DNA of 64,000 bases from Hymenolepis diminuta (lineage: Eukaryota > Platyhelminthes > Cestoda > Cyclophyllidea > Hymenolepididae). A program made the position numbers and the translations under genes. Below, piece by piece: positions 22,926 through 35,400 of this stretch. Positions within the stretch are counted from its first letter, which is position 1. The number at the start of each line of letters is the position of its first letter. The notes beneath the pieces were generated by a model. That model did not search any database and was not told the DNA's origin. It saw only the letters and a list, made by a program, of their open reading frames with translations. The DNA lies in assembly GCA_900708905.1 (NCBI GenBank), contig CAADRB010000047.1:472225-536224 (forward strand), read 5' to 3'.

Positions 22926-23963
22926 ATGGATCAAAAACAATTTCGTGTTTTAATTTTACACTGCTTCTTGATGGGGAAAAAATACCGTTCAAGCAAAGCA
23001 ATGGCTTGAAAAGTGTTATGGGGACTCCGCTCCATCAGAAACAACAGTAAAACGTTGATCTGCTGACTTCAAACGTGGTCGTAGAGACACCGATGATGCA
23101 GAACGCAGTGGACGTCNNNNNNNNNNNNNNNNNNNNNNNNNNNNNNNNNNNNNNNNNNNNNNNNNNNNNNNNNNNNNNNNNNNNNNNNNNNNNNNNNNNN
23201 NNNNNNNNNNNNNNNNNNNNNNNNNNNNNNNNNNNNNNNNNNNNNNNNNNNNNNNNNNNNNNNNNNNNNNNNNNNNNNNNNNNNNNNNNNNNNNNNNNNN
23301 NNNNNNNNNNNNNNNNNNNNNNNNNNNNNNNNNNNNNNNNNNNNNNNNNNNNNNNNNNNNNNNNNNNNNNNNNNNNNNNNNNNNNNNNNNNNNNNNNNNN
23401 NNNNNNNNNNNNNNNNNNNNNNNNNNNNNNNNNNNNNNNNNNNNNNNNNNNNNNNNNNNNNNNNNNNNNNNNNNNNNNNNNNNNNNNNNNNNNNNNNNNN
23501 NNCTCGGTATTTTGGGATGTGCGTGATGTAATATTCATCGACTATCTTGAGAAAGGTAATACCATTAACGGTGAATATTATATAACGTTATTGGAACGTT
23601 TGAAGGCCGAAATTGGAAAGAAACGATCGCATATGGGAAAGAAAAAAATTTGTTTCATCAAGACAACGCACCGTGTGACAAGTCAATCAAGACAATGGCA
23701 AAACTACATGAATTGAATTTCGAATTGCTCCCACATCCACCGTATTCGCCAGATTTGGTTCCCAGCGACTACTGGCTGTTCGCAGACTTGAAAAAATGCT
23801 CGCCGGTAAGAAATTTTGCACGAATGAAGAGGTTATCGCTGAAACTGAGGCCTATTTTGAGGCAAAAGATAAATCGTTCTACAAAAGTGGTAGTGAAATG
23901 TTAGAGCGGCGCTGGAATGATTGCGTTGGTCTTGATGGAGATTACGTTGATGAAAAAAGCTAA
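22926..23963 (+). pseudogene. Mariner transposase, inactivated (D,D34D family)
   Basis: Transposase of the mariner DDD type, with an N-terminal helix-turn-helix region that binds the inverted repeats and a C-terminal RNase H-like catalytic core. The start at 22926 reads MDQKQFRVLILHCFLMGK. Breaks: one extra A in the A-run at about 22977-22982; TGA in place of a Trp codon at about 23056; one frameshift just before the second catalytic Asp (in DNAPC); one base lost in the A-run at about 23792. Between that Asp and the Asp of the PSDY string there are 34 residues, the mariner spacing. The first catalytic Asp would fall near or in the N gap. The stop at 23961-23963 follows GDYVDEKS. The breaks make it non-functional unless they are sequencing errors in homopolymers. 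Confidence 0.93.
23117..23502. other. Assembly gap (run of N, 386 bases)
   Basis: Unknown bases inside the transposase. The total element length of 1273 bp agrees with other mariners, so the gap size is probably close to correct. It reads as a repeat-induced gap. Confidence 0.98.
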
Positions 23964-23992
23964 TTTTGAACCAAAAAACTGTTTTCTTTGTT

Positions 23993-24019
23993 AGGCCCGG
24001 GACTTTTCAGCCCATGTGT
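23993..24019 (-). repeat. Mariner right terminal inverted repeat
   Basis: Inverted partner of 22747-22773, followed by the TA duplication at 24020-24021. Confidence 0.95.
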
Positions 24020-24021
24020 TA

Positions 24022-25952
24022 AAAGCATATTTTCAAGGGTTAAGTTGTCAGATAAGAGAAATGCAACGCGCTTGTTTAAGCTATTAACTCGCATTCAAAC
24101 TCCTTTCTTGAATGTAGAAATTGATAATTGGACCGTCAGTCTTAACTATTTGAAATGTTTTATTAAAGTAGTGAGGGAAATCGTGGGAAGTATAAGTGCA
24201 AATTTCAGCTACATCCTGAGGAGACCTTAGCTAATAGTGGTAGCTGGGGAAGAAGAAAAGGACATATGACCCAGATTGAGATTATTATTATTAACATTAT
24301 GAAAATTAAACGTATATTATTACGCAAACACCAAACACGAACAGATTAGTCTTCTAGAAGTAAGTCACCAACATCAATAATCTATCATTTCCGAGTACTT
24401 TTGGGAAAGCACTCTCCAACGCTTATCTTGGGTAGTGTGACATCATGGAAACTCCGTGATAAGAAATCCGAATTCTGCCACCCTCTAAATTAGCCAGACT
24501 TAATCATTCCATTCGCTGAGTATGCGCAGAATGGAATCGAACCCATGACCTCTGGCATGGTAGACGTGTATAGTGGTTCTGACTATCGCCAAGTTGTCTA
24601 AAACGCTAACTCAGACCCTGGAAACGGTCAATTACAAATAATAAACGAAATTTTAATTAGAAAATAACTGTTAAATTAAGCGTTTCAAATGAATACCCAT
24701 TGGGGACGTAAAAAGATGTGAAGACACATTTGATTAGATAATGTAGGGTTAGATCAGAACACATTTCCCCCTTGAGATGGTCTTATGTTCATCATCGAAA
24801 GAATACACTGAGGGTTGGATAAACAAAGCCTACTAGAGCTCTTGTCAAGTTAAGCTGACAATATCTAGAGGGGGAACTTTGATGATAGGGTTGCATGAGT
24901 CGTAGGTCAAACATTGGAGTAAAAGAAAGCAATCAATATTATTAAAAATGGTAATGTTACGATAAAGTTTTGACATGAGTAGTGACAGATAGATGAATCA
25001 CGTGTAGAAACCATCGAAAAGTTGTATTTCTAATGTGAATAGATAGTAGACTAAATGGAATGACCAAATATTAAAATTTGAATCCAGTCTATAATTTTCT
25101 CATCCTTAGACAGTATCAGCTTGTATTAGTACTATTGTAATCACATCATTCATTCACCCGAAATATATGCGGCATATGACACATAATTGGGTTGATGTTT
25201 TCTGTAGTATTTTACTATAATAATGTTAGGGTGATCTTCATGTGACTTTAAAATGAATAATGAGGTGGCTCAATCAATCGAATCAAATCTGTCACATGAC
25301 TGATTTAAATGTAAATTAAATTCTATCGATTTGGTGGATTTAATATAATAAATTGCAAATGTATGCCGCTTGCTCATCAATATTGGGAATTAAATGAAGA
25401 TAGAACCGAATAAAACAAATATCTTAGAGCTCTTAAATGTCGAATATATAAAACCGAAGTATTTTTAGTTTATACAATGAAGACATTTGATGGAAGGGGT
25501 TTCCATTTTAAGATTACACTTACTTTTTCATAATATATTTAATTAATTCATTAGATTGCATTCACTTCATCTAATTATTAATTTTCCACGAATCTGAATG
25601 GCACACGTTATCGATTGCAATCAATCACACTACTGAAAAGTATGTTAGTAGTGCAATTTTAGAGCTTCAGAAGAGCTGATTTCAAACCAGGTTATAAGCA
25701 ATACTACTTTGATAAAAAAATATTGACACATCAAAAAGTTGTCATCTTCTCGTTTAAACAAATCCAGTTAGGTAAGCCGAAACAAAGCAAATTATTCCAT
25801 TCCTGCAAAGGAATACACCAATAACGATTAGGCCATTCCTTAGTATGGTAAGCCACCAAGCACATTACAACGGAGAAATTGGAAGCAGGTTAAGCTAGCA
25901 GGCACAAATATCAACTTTCATACACAATTCAATTTCACGTTGCAAAAAAGGT
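24022..25952. other. Intergenic DNA between the mariner element and DDX52
   Basis: AT-rich sequence between two convergent genes. It contains SINE-like copy B at 24395-24610. I see no gene in the rest; short frames such as 23988-24230 show no family resemblance. Confidence 0.55.
24395..24610 (-). repeat. tRNA-derived SINE-like repeat, copy B
   Basis: Minus-oriented. On the minus strand it carries a perfect polymerase III B box (GGTTCGATTCC, about 24534-24544), preceded by AGAGGTCATG, then GATTAAGTCTGGCTAAT, GGCAGAATTCGG and CAAGATAAGCGTTGG in the same order as copy A. Confidence 0.75.
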
Positions 25953-25958
25953 TTTATT
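25953..25958 (-). terminator. Polyadenylation signal of DDX52
   Basis: AATAAA on the minus strand about 30 bases past the stop codon, giving a very short 3' UTR. Confidence 0.6.
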
Positions 25959-25986
25959 TACAAATTTACAGGAGAAGGTGACGCAT

Positions 25987-28900
25987 CTAGTTCTTTTTCT
26001 TCATAATACACTTCTTACTGCCTTGCTCAGTAGCTTTAGCTTCCAGAGCAATCCTGAGTGCATTCAACTTCGACCCCTTCACATCTGTGAGGCTCTTTCT
26101 ATGAGGATTCCAAGGTCTAAGCAACTTCTTGTCCAAATTGGCTTTCCCCTTAGATTTACTAACGGCCCGGGCTACTTTAGCAGCCAGTCTGCGTTCCCCC
26201 CTTCGTTGGGAAATTACGCCAGCCTTAGCATGTGTTTTAGATGCTCTTCTTGCTTTCCAAACGCCAACCAAACGTCGAAGTTCTGGATCAATTTCAACCC
26301 CACTTCGGGACATTACATCTAAGATGGCGTCCATGTGGGGTAGATCAGCGTCTGTCCAGAGGGTTACAGCTCGGCCACCCGCACGACCAGCTCGTCCCGT
26401 CCGACCGACCCTGTGAATGTATTCAATGGGAGAGGGAGGGAGATCATAGTTCACGACCATCATTAAACTCTGTTCAAAACAACAAAAATAAAACAATTTT
26501 GTTATTTAAGGTCATATAAGAAACTCAAAAATTTAGAGGAACTACCTTGAAATCCATACCTCTTCCGAGCAAATCCGTGCAGATCAGAACATTGACTTTG
26601 CCCCCACGGAAGGCTTTAACTGTGGCGATTCTCTGAATAAAGGAAGAAAATAAACTACTTATGAAAGCATTAATATAATATTTTTAATGTGATTCGACTA
26701 CGTAGTGACCTCATCAAGTTATCAAATTCTGCGGACACGTATCCAACCAACTTCCATCAATTTAATGAAAGCACCGACAAATAGTTGCACTAGTCATATC
26801 AGTGACGTAGTAGTAGATATGCGTGCATCAAAGTCAAAAACATGATAACTTCCATCGATTGGAACATCCAACCGCGCTTGTTAAAACTGCTCGGTCGAAT
26901 GAATGCGAGTTAACTAATCAAATCTTTAACTAAGGTGTGCATTTTCTTCAATGATCTTGTAAACGATTATTATTAAATGTGCATGAAACTAACCTGTGAT
27001 TCGCTCTTTTCCCCCGAGAGGATGCCAACAAGAACGTGTTTGTCAAAGAGAGTTATCTCCCGGTAGAGTTCTGCAGCTCGCGTTCGAGACTCGGTGAAAA
27101 TGAGGCAGGGATAGACAAGACCACCAATTAACATTTTACGAAGTTCCAGGAGCTTTCCCTCCTCGGTACCACAATAACGCAGTTCCTGCTTTACCACTGA
27201 CACCGCAGAATTGCTAAAATTGAGGAAAAGCTAATGATAGTAATACTCAAGGCGAATAAGGCATTGTTTAGTTTTCTTCAAAATCGGATACAGGGAAAAA
27301 TGTCCCAAGCTCGTTAGAAAAAGTTCATAGAACTTGACCTCGGGGCCGCCCACGAGAAACTCACATTCTACCACCTCTCTTGTCGATCAGAAATAACAAG
27401 TGGTCTATCAGCCGCCAATGGATGCACACAGATGGGCTGGACCTCATGACCTCTGACTAGGCAGACATGTACGATGACCACTGCACTATTCTAATACGAT
27501 TTAGAAAATCCATATTCTTTACCATCGGTGATCCTGATTCTTACAACCTTACCCTTTAGAATGTCAGGTATTTTAAAAATGACACCCATTACTTTTTTAA
27601 TGACTGAATACAACCACGTAAAATAATACATAAACATTGAAGCAATAATTTAATGCAGAAATTATCTGCAGCAGAATTATAACTTATCAAAGAATCTCAA
27701 AGATGAGAACGATGAATAACAGACACATGCTAACTGACCTGAGACAATACACAAGTGCCGAAAAGATTCTTACGTACCAAACCTATCAATGCGGCCAAAG
27801 GTAAATTGAGATGGTACAAAAATGTATGATTTTAATTTTTTAAAATAAAATAAGAGTGTACATATCAACTATCACAAATTGCGATATTGAGTAGCAACTA
27901 GAAACTATAGAAAGTTTACAAATAATAGCTGAAAAACATAACTATGCAAAAAATTCAACGATAACGCATTTAAAACAGCAATAAAATTGCTTCATTTCAA
28001 AAGAAATAAAAAAAAATAAACTAACCAATCACCGAGTTGAATCTTGACTAACCCCCGAGAAGCATTACAATGTTTAGTACCAATCTCCTCCATCGCCCAA
28101 GCAACAACAGGGTCAGGGAGAGTAGCTGAGAAGAGAGCAATGCTAGGTGAAGCGTTCTCACCTCGAATCGCAGTCAAAACGGCATTCAATTGAGCACGAA
28201 ATGCACGCATGCTGGTTTCCGCATGTTCACCCAAATCGGACTCCAACATCTTATCGCATTCGTCTATCACAAACCATCGCAAACTGAAAGACATAAAAAC
28301 AGAATGTTCTAGAATTGAATATTCAATTCTTACCAGTCAAATTTGATCGGACACTTATCACACTTTCTCTTCAAAAGCGTAGTTAATCGAATGGGAGTGG
28401 TAATAAGAACTCGAGTGTCAGCAGGCAACCTCTTTTCTCGAACCTTTTTGACTTTTTTACCATCTGTCTTCGGTTGCTTCTTATTGTTGTAGTGATCTTT
28501 TCGAAGTATAGCAATTTTTCCATGCTGTGGAAAGAGGTTCTTTCCAATCTTCACAGCTTCCGTAAAAATTTGTCCAAGGAGTTCATGAGAAGTCGTGAGA
28601 ATTATGCAATAAGGACGAACAGCATGGTTTTCTTCTGAATTATCCGAAACACCTTCAGCAGCAGCTATATTTAAAAGAGGGATGAGATAGGCTGCTGTTT
28701 TTCCGGAACCCGTAGGAGATCCAACCAACATGTTGTGACCCTGCGAAAATAGTAAATAATGAGGAAACAATACGGACAAACCTCATGGAAAACTGGGATT
28801 GTAATCTTCTGAACCGGCATAGGTTTTCCATAATCGAAATATGCGAGAGTTTCAATTGTATCTGACGGATAATTATAAGGCGTTTTGATAAGAGATTTAA

Positions 28901-29114
28901 AATCCTTGACAAAAGGAAATCCGTTCTTTAAATTTTTGATTGGTTTAACTAAAAATTCGCGAGCAAATTCCTGTGCCAAATGATCATATTCCGCTTGTTT
29001 GGGTTTTTCCTGTTCCTAAAGCCATAATCATGGAAAAATTATTACCTTCTTTTCGGGAATTTCAAACTCTCCCATTCCCTGAGTAAGAGATTTGAATGCA
29101 TCACTATAGTCCAT
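25987..29114 (-). CDS. DDX52: DDX52 / Rok1-type DEAD-box RNA helicase (7 exons, 585 aa)
   Basis: ATP-dependent RNA helicase of the small-subunit processome; yeast Rok1 releases snR30 and acts in 18S rRNA processing in the nucleolus. Minus-strand exons are 29114-29046, 29015-28782, 28740-28334, 28283-28026, 27213-26994, 26632-26546 and 26469-25987 (1758 nt, phases match). Motifs: Walker A SPTGSGKT at 109-116; motif Ia TTSHELLGQ at 150-158, off the usual PTREL; TPIR motif Ib; motif II DECD at 244-247 (human DDX52 has DESD); SAT at 289-291; motif [12 protein letters not shown] around 414-424; motif [10 protein letters not shown] at 444-451. After [15 protein letters not shown] matches human NSAVETVEQEL. 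The C-tail is Lys/Arg-rich. Human DDX52 is 599 aa. The gene is convergent with PCMTD and 2 kb downstream of TDH on the same strand. Confidence 0.94.
27295..27495 (-). repeat. tRNA-derived SINE-like repeat, copy C, in a DDX52 intron
   Basis: Minus-oriented, in the intron between DDX52 exons 4 and 5. On the minus strand it shows GCAGTGGTCATCG (A-box side), CAGAGGTCATG shared with copy B, GTGTGCATCC shared with copy A, and a decayed tail. The B box is degenerate. Confidence 0.6.
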
Positions 29115-30976
29115 AACAGTCACGCTACTGTGATAACACAGGTTACTTTTGATAGGTATGAATGTGGAGCTCAGCAATTAGTCATTCCAACATTTTAAAC
29201 ATGTTTTGTAATATATATTTTAAGTTTTAATACTACTTTTAATCGATAAATTTTAGCTCATATAAATGCCAAAGTAATGGTTGTGGCTTAATATTTACCA
29301 GCTTCACAACTCTGTCATACACGGTATAAATATTAATTTAAAAACTTAATGCGTTTCCCAGTATGGCCGAATTGATCCACTAAATTGGTAATTATTTGTG
29401 TTTGATTAATATATGAAAGTTTAGTCATTGATGTAGGCTATTGTTGGTTCATACTAAATGTGAGGAAGAAGACAACGGTGTAGTCGATCTTCGTCGGTAT
29501 GTTGTTCATTCAACAATTATTTGTAGCAATTAAATTCCTTTTCATATAATTAGTGTCTGTGCGGCTGACCTACGATATCTCTCGTCCAAACTATAAAAAT
29601 GTCAGAAGTGACGTTGCTCGTATACTGATAAAAGTTAGAGACAAGAAGAAAACTATCAGCGAGATATGAATAATTTATCCATGAAAAATTGTGAAATCTG
29701 TGAATTTGATTCATGTCTATCCTTTTGCTATAATAACTATGCTAAAACTTTTGAAATTCTGAGTCTCTTTAATCTAAGAACTTTGGGAATCACCTAATTT
29801 ATATTTTTAATAATGCATTGAATAAATATCTGGTTTAGTAATTTAAATCCTTTTCAAAAATAATTAAATATCAAAATTTTTTATACCTTGAGGTAATCGA
29901 CAGTACTTTGTGTAATATATCCTCATTAATCGCTTGTTGATTTCCTTTATTGTATGTATCGTTTAGCGAAGTATATTTAATGTTAAATCGATATATAATA
30001 AATTATTTCTGATTATCTTCCTTCTTGTCGATATCCTAGCCTTATCTCTTGTCCTCTTCTCCTGTTTTTCTCTGCAAATAACTGGAGTACTGTTCTACCG
30101 TCCATTACATCATTCCTTTTTGTAAATATACTCACGTGTTGTTCCCTACTGTAATAATAAGTAAAATCCTACTATTCTATTCTTCCTTGATAATGATTCT
30201 TGCCTCAACTAAACTGACCTGTCTATACCTGCATTACAGCATCTATAATATCAATTGCTTGTTTCTAGTTTTATGTTCACAGAACAACCGCTTTATATAA
30301 GGTATATATACGTGTATGCGCCATTGCGATAATTTGAGACGTCATTGAATATATAAGAAGAGGCGAAGCAATACGAACGCATTATTTCAAAAGTCCAGTG
30401 CTTCTCATTTCCAAAAGAATCTTTAATTATTTACATCAAAATGATGACTGAACAATTAAATCAAATGCCAAACTAGTAACTCATTACCTAATCATTTATG
30501 TCTTTTAAAAGACATAAACCTAATTTATTTCTAGAGCAATTACGATGGAAAATATTCTCTAACAGCACTATTCTTGACTTTTACTTTAAATTTTCGCCTT
30601 AAAGATTAGGAAATTCAGTTCAGCACTTTTACAATTTGTTCTAATGCACGAATCTAAGCTTGTTTAAAAATCTAGAATCCCACAGCCCATATTTCAGTCC
30701 GCAAACATAATTTAGAACATAATTAATTAATCGGGCATAAATATTGTTTAATTTCCCCTTATTTTTAAACCGGTTAATCTCCTTAAAGAGGCTAAGATTG
30801 TGATAATATTGTTTTTTGATCCCACTACCAATAGATTTCTGACCCACACCTCTTTTACTAAGACTCATCAAAATTGTCAGTCATCAATAATGATGCGTTT
30901 GGATTGATTATATAAAACTAAATCCATCATGTTAATATTTAAGAAAAAAGCGTTAATGTAAAAAAGTTTGAAATGG
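29115..30976. other. Intergenic DNA between DDX52 and TDH
   Basis: AT-rich spacer expected to hold the DDX52 promoter and the TDH 3' end. An imperfect direct repeat starting GAGGCGAAGCAATA occurs at about 30361 and again at 31000. No gene was recognised; the 76-codon frame at 30641-30871 looks like chance. Confidence 0.5.
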
Positions 30977-30982
30977 TTTATT
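30977..30982 (-). terminator. Polyadenylation signal of TDH
   Basis: AATAAA on the minus strand about 100 bases past the TDH stop codon. Confidence 0.5.
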
Positions 30983-31081
30983 ATTTGAATGCACATTATG
31001 AGGCGAAGCAATATATTTCATAGCAATTCGAATGTATCATTTCGAAATTCGAATGTCCTATTTCTCTATAATAGTTAAAAA

Positions 31082-32460
31082 TTATTTAAAATCGTCATAC
31101 AAGTCGCCTAAATAATTAACTTGGGCTATAAACTTACAATGAGAATGGGCTTTCAAATATTCGAACATCTTATCTACCATTCCATCAATGTCAACCTCAT
31201 GTCTCCAACCCCAGTCACATCGTGCATTTGTATCATCTAAAACTTCTGGCCAGCTGTCAGCTGAAATAAAATTTCAATTAATTTTTTATTGCAAAGACAG
31301 TATAAGCTAGAGGCATAGCTAAACTTACCGATCTTTTGACGGAAATCTACATCATACTTCAATTTATATGTCTTAAGCTGTTGTGATAGGCCATGGCGCT
31401 CCATTCCACGAATCATTGCATCGTTGATCTCTCTCGGGGTAAATGAGATTCCCGCCAAGTTGTAGACACATCTCTTCAATTTATTCCTGGGGCATCCCAT
31501 AAACTCTGCCATAGCTCTGATAACATCATCAATCCAGATCATTGGCAACCTTGTATTTTCACTCAGAAAGCATGGGTAGGGTTCACCCCGCATAGCATAC
31601 TTGAAGATATGAATGGCATAATCTATGAGGGATGTCGTAAGGAGATAAATTTTTATCTTACCAGTTGTACCACCGCCAGGTTCAATGTCGGCAGAAATGA
31701 CACCAGGAAGACGTAGCGATCTGAAGTCGAGTCCATATCTGTGGTTCAGATACATGCCCAACAGTTCGGCATGAACTTTACTCACTCCGTAGATGGTATT
31801 TGGTTGTTGAATGCAATCATCAGGAGTTGGATTACGAGGAGAGTTCGGACCAAATGCACCTATCCGATTACACAATTAGCGATTTAACTTACCAATTGTG
31901 CTCGGAATGAACAGGCGTAGATTAAACTCCCGAGCAATATTGAAGATATTATGAAGACCCTCAATATTGATTTTCATTGCAAGGGGAGTGTTCTGCTCTC
32001 CAATAGCTGAGAGAAGAGCTGAGAAATGAACCAACCAATCGATACGATTCTCAACAATTAATTCTCTTAGTCCATCAACGTCCATGATATCAGCGAATTC
32101 AAAATGACCAAGATCTTTAATTGCCGAATCAGGTTTCTTGATGTCAGTTAAAACAACTGAGTCTTCACCATATTTGGATCTGGAAATGGAAATTAGACTT
32201 AAAACGATTTCCTACCTGAAGGCTTTAGCTAGGGGCATTCCAAGTTGACCCAAACCACCGGTAATTAGAATTTTTGGATTTGCATTCTTTGTGCATGTTC
32301 CAAAGTCCCTTTGAACACTGGAACTAGCCCCAAATGTTGCTGCTCTGGCAGCGATTTGAGTGAAAGCCCTTTGACAGGCTAGAGTAGCTTGACGAACTAG
32401 CATTCCACAAGCACAAAGAGTTACATTATAGAGGGCGTCTTTTATACCACCGAAAGCCAA
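31082..32460 (-). CDS. TDH: L-threonine 3-dehydrogenase, mitochondrial (5 exons, 400 aa)
   Basis: Short-chain (extended SDR) dehydrogenase that oxidises threonine with NAD+ to 2-amino-3-ketobutyrate, which KBL cleaves to glycine and acetyl-CoA in mitochondria. Minus-strand exons: 32460-32216, 32179-31893, 31859-31662, 31622-31329, 31260-31082 (1203 nt). The first 60 residues are rich in Ala, Arg, Ser and Cys with few acids, as in a mitochondrial presequence. The Rossmann motif GGLGQLG is at 68-74; FIPSTIGAFGPNSPRNPTPD and the catalytic YGVSK (201-205) follow, then GGGTTDYA, RLPMIWIDD, YNLAGISFTP and ADSWPEVLDDTNAR. Length agrees with animal TDH plus a longer presequence and tail. Three of the four introns are only 33-39 bp. 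TDH is a pseudogene in humans but functional in many animals. Confidence 0.95.
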
Positions 32461-35400
32461 TAGATTGTATAAAGTATGCGCATCTATGTATATGTGGATG
32501 AATTAACAGTTTTCACTAGGTCCTGATACCCACCCAAATTTCAAAGGCTTTGAGATCGTTAAGCGCGATAACCTACTGACACATTATTAATGGATAATTT
32601 AACAACTTTGTAGGTCAGTTCCTATAACCAGAATACTGATATTCCAACAAATATCACTAATGGAAATTGAAAATAACTTGAGATCTCTCTAAAATTTCTA
32701 CTTAAAATATGAATAATTAATAATAAATAGAGGTACTCTACCTTTGAGGTACTTTAATTAAGTGGTAAACTCATCGGCAAGTTGCCAATGCATTGATGAA
32801 ATAATTTTAAGATCAGTGGTAACTCCTGTTGATTGTTAACCATATTTTTCAAAAGCCATGGAATCTATCTCCTAAATATAAGTACTTGAAATCTCACGAT
32901 TTGAGCCCTCTAGCTTAAAAATCCGTATAGTTATCAAGAACGTTTTTGTCTGTGAAGGGACCTTTCCTTTTCTCTTATTAAAATCAATAAGCAAAACATG
33001 TGTTTCCCTTCTTTGTTTGTTTCAATCCATTTATGAAATGGTTAATTGCAACAAATTCGCATCAGAACGATTTGAAGGTGAACACGACAAAGGGCGTCAA
33101 TGTTAAAGCGCAACTCAAATTAGAATACACCTAGGAGTGTTGCAAAAAAATATATGAAATAAGTTCTAGAGGGTGTTTCTTTGTGTACTGAATCTCTATA
33201 GAAATTATTTGCAGATCTAATTTTATTTTGTCCTCAGTAGGCCTCGGATTTATAGCCCACATATCAAGCCGTTAGATCTTAACCTGTCAAATTTTAACCG
33301 GAAATTTTGACATACAGGTTAATCATGTCATCTCTTTGAATTTTAATTAACTGAAAGCCATTATATTCATATTCTTTAAAATTGTCATTTCTGAAAAAAA
33401 CTTCAAAATCTACTACCTAGACTTCCTTTTGTTGGTCATCAGAATAAAAGTCGATTATTGATTAACCAATATTACCAATCTATCAATGAGTTTATGCCAC
33501 ATAATACCTGTGAAACTCCAAAGAGAATAAAAGTCTTCGCTTTCGAAAATCAGCATCTAGTGTTATTGTCATCCAGGCGTCTTTAAAGTTTACCTTTAGC
33601 AGGACGGGACGCCCCAAACATTTAAGCCACGAATAAGTGGATGAAAAAGCCACACCAATTTCATCGCCATTTACGTAGAAATTGGTGGTTTTAATCTCCT
33701 AATTTCACAACTCGCTTTCCTCTTCTTCATTAAAACAAATAACCAAATAGTATCTTTGATACGACTCTTTGACTTAATCGAATTAATAGAAGGTCGTTAT
33801 TCTTGAACCTTATTTATATGGAAGATTTTTGCCAGTATCAGCTCTAAAACTGAAGATGGGAGTGCTACCCCCACCCAGTTTTTAAACTCGCGCCCTTTAA
33901 AATGCACATTATCTTCCACCGCCAAATAAATTAGAACTGATCTGTGAAATATGTGAATGTAAACCTTCGTTTATGAAATTCAACACAAGTGGAATGTTTC
34001 CAGATCGCCCTGAAATCTAATCCCCAGCCGACATCTATCGTTCAAATATCCCGGATATCGTAAGGACAATTCAAGCTCCTGACAGATTTAAATATTTCCT
34101 CTCTACTTTCTACCTTGGATCTATCTTCTCAGACGGTAACCGAATGCAAAAGATAACTGATCACGTTTATATAGATTGCGTTATATATCAATGCGGTTGA
34201 AATAATACCTTTGCATGCACTTGCACCCCTTCATTGGCACTTTTTCCTATCTTAATTTTTTTTAACTAAATATCACTGCCGATGCAATTGACCTCAATTC
34301 GATACAAAATGTGTAGGTAGCACTTCATGTATGTTTAGTAATAATAAAATACAACTTGGGCGATTAATAAATCGGAAAACCCATTCCAATTAAGCTGTTT
34401 TTTGTAACTGATAAATGATGTCAATAAACAGAGTTTTGAGCAGAGATACCAAGGTAATTAGATTGAGGAATCTTGCAGATTATGCAAAATAAGTAGAACA
34501 AACTTTTAATTCAAAGTAGCCCTTGATTGCACTTAAAAATAAAAAAATACAAATAAAATTCAGACCCCATATTGCAACTGTAATTATTTGAAGAAGGAAT
34601 TTACCTACACAGCTTATTTTATAAGAATATTGAATTGGAATTGAATCTAGAACCTACAACAATCAGCAATTAAAAGTGCAAAGAGTCTGTCAGAAAGCGT
34701 TATTAGTTTTGGATTTAAATCAAGCATCCTTTTGCACTGAACTAATTTACTGATCGAAATAATTGGGTCAAACTTGAATTGAATGCCAAAGCATAAAAAT
34801 CAATATTTGGGTTAACTACTTTTACAACTCAGCAAATTTTAGTCTACAAATGAAATGTGCTTTTTCGTCGACGAGACGTTAAAATAATAAATGACGTGAA
34901 CGGGGTGTGTTCTGAGTGTTTATTTGGGTGGAGCGAGACGCCCCAAAATTAGCCTGATGAACGTCTACCACAAGTCGATTGTACATTAAGTCAAATGTCA
35001 AGTCACGCCAGTTTACGAGAGTGTTTATGAATGAGGAACTTATGAAATTAATAAACACTTTATTGTTGATAATTCATAAACTTTGCGCATTTGTTAAAAT
35101 ATGCTAAATTGCAGGGTCGTTGACCTTGCGTGTTTTTGGAGTAAAGCCCACCATTAAGGGAATAACGTGTTCTTATTGAGCTTTGGAATTTGTAGTTCTT
35201 TGAGAAGCTATTAATGTTATAACAGATTTATTTAAATATGAATTAACAAAATTTTTGATATAATGACATTAACAATGACAGCGGACTTTAATCATCAATA
35301 TCTATTTTTCGCGATGATATTTGGCCCAGATGTGGTCTAACTAATTCTAATTTATTTATTCAAATAATTAATTTATTTTTGGTGAATGCTAACTGGTCGA

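Larger units (their letters stand above)
22747..24019 (+). mobile_element. Mariner (Tc1/mariner superfamily, irritans-like) element
   Basis: Cut-and-paste DNA transposon of 1273 bp, the usual mariner size. The 27-bp inverted ends (22747-22773 and 23993-24019) differ at two positions; each begins ACACATGGGCTGAAAAGTCC. A TA target duplication flanks it at 22745-22746 and 24020-24021. The interior encodes a broken mariner transposase and contains a 386-base run of N. The ends fit irritans-group mariners by general look; the subfamily is inference. Confidence 0.95.

Noticed and set aside
23035..23716. Long frames on both strands crossing 23117-23502
   Set aside because: They are open only because the run of N cannot contain stops.
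24520..24600. A tRNA gene on the minus strand
   Set aside because: The B box is good, but the anticodon arm and acceptor stem cannot be folded, and the sequence continues into a tail shared with other copies; it fits a tRNA-derived repeat better.
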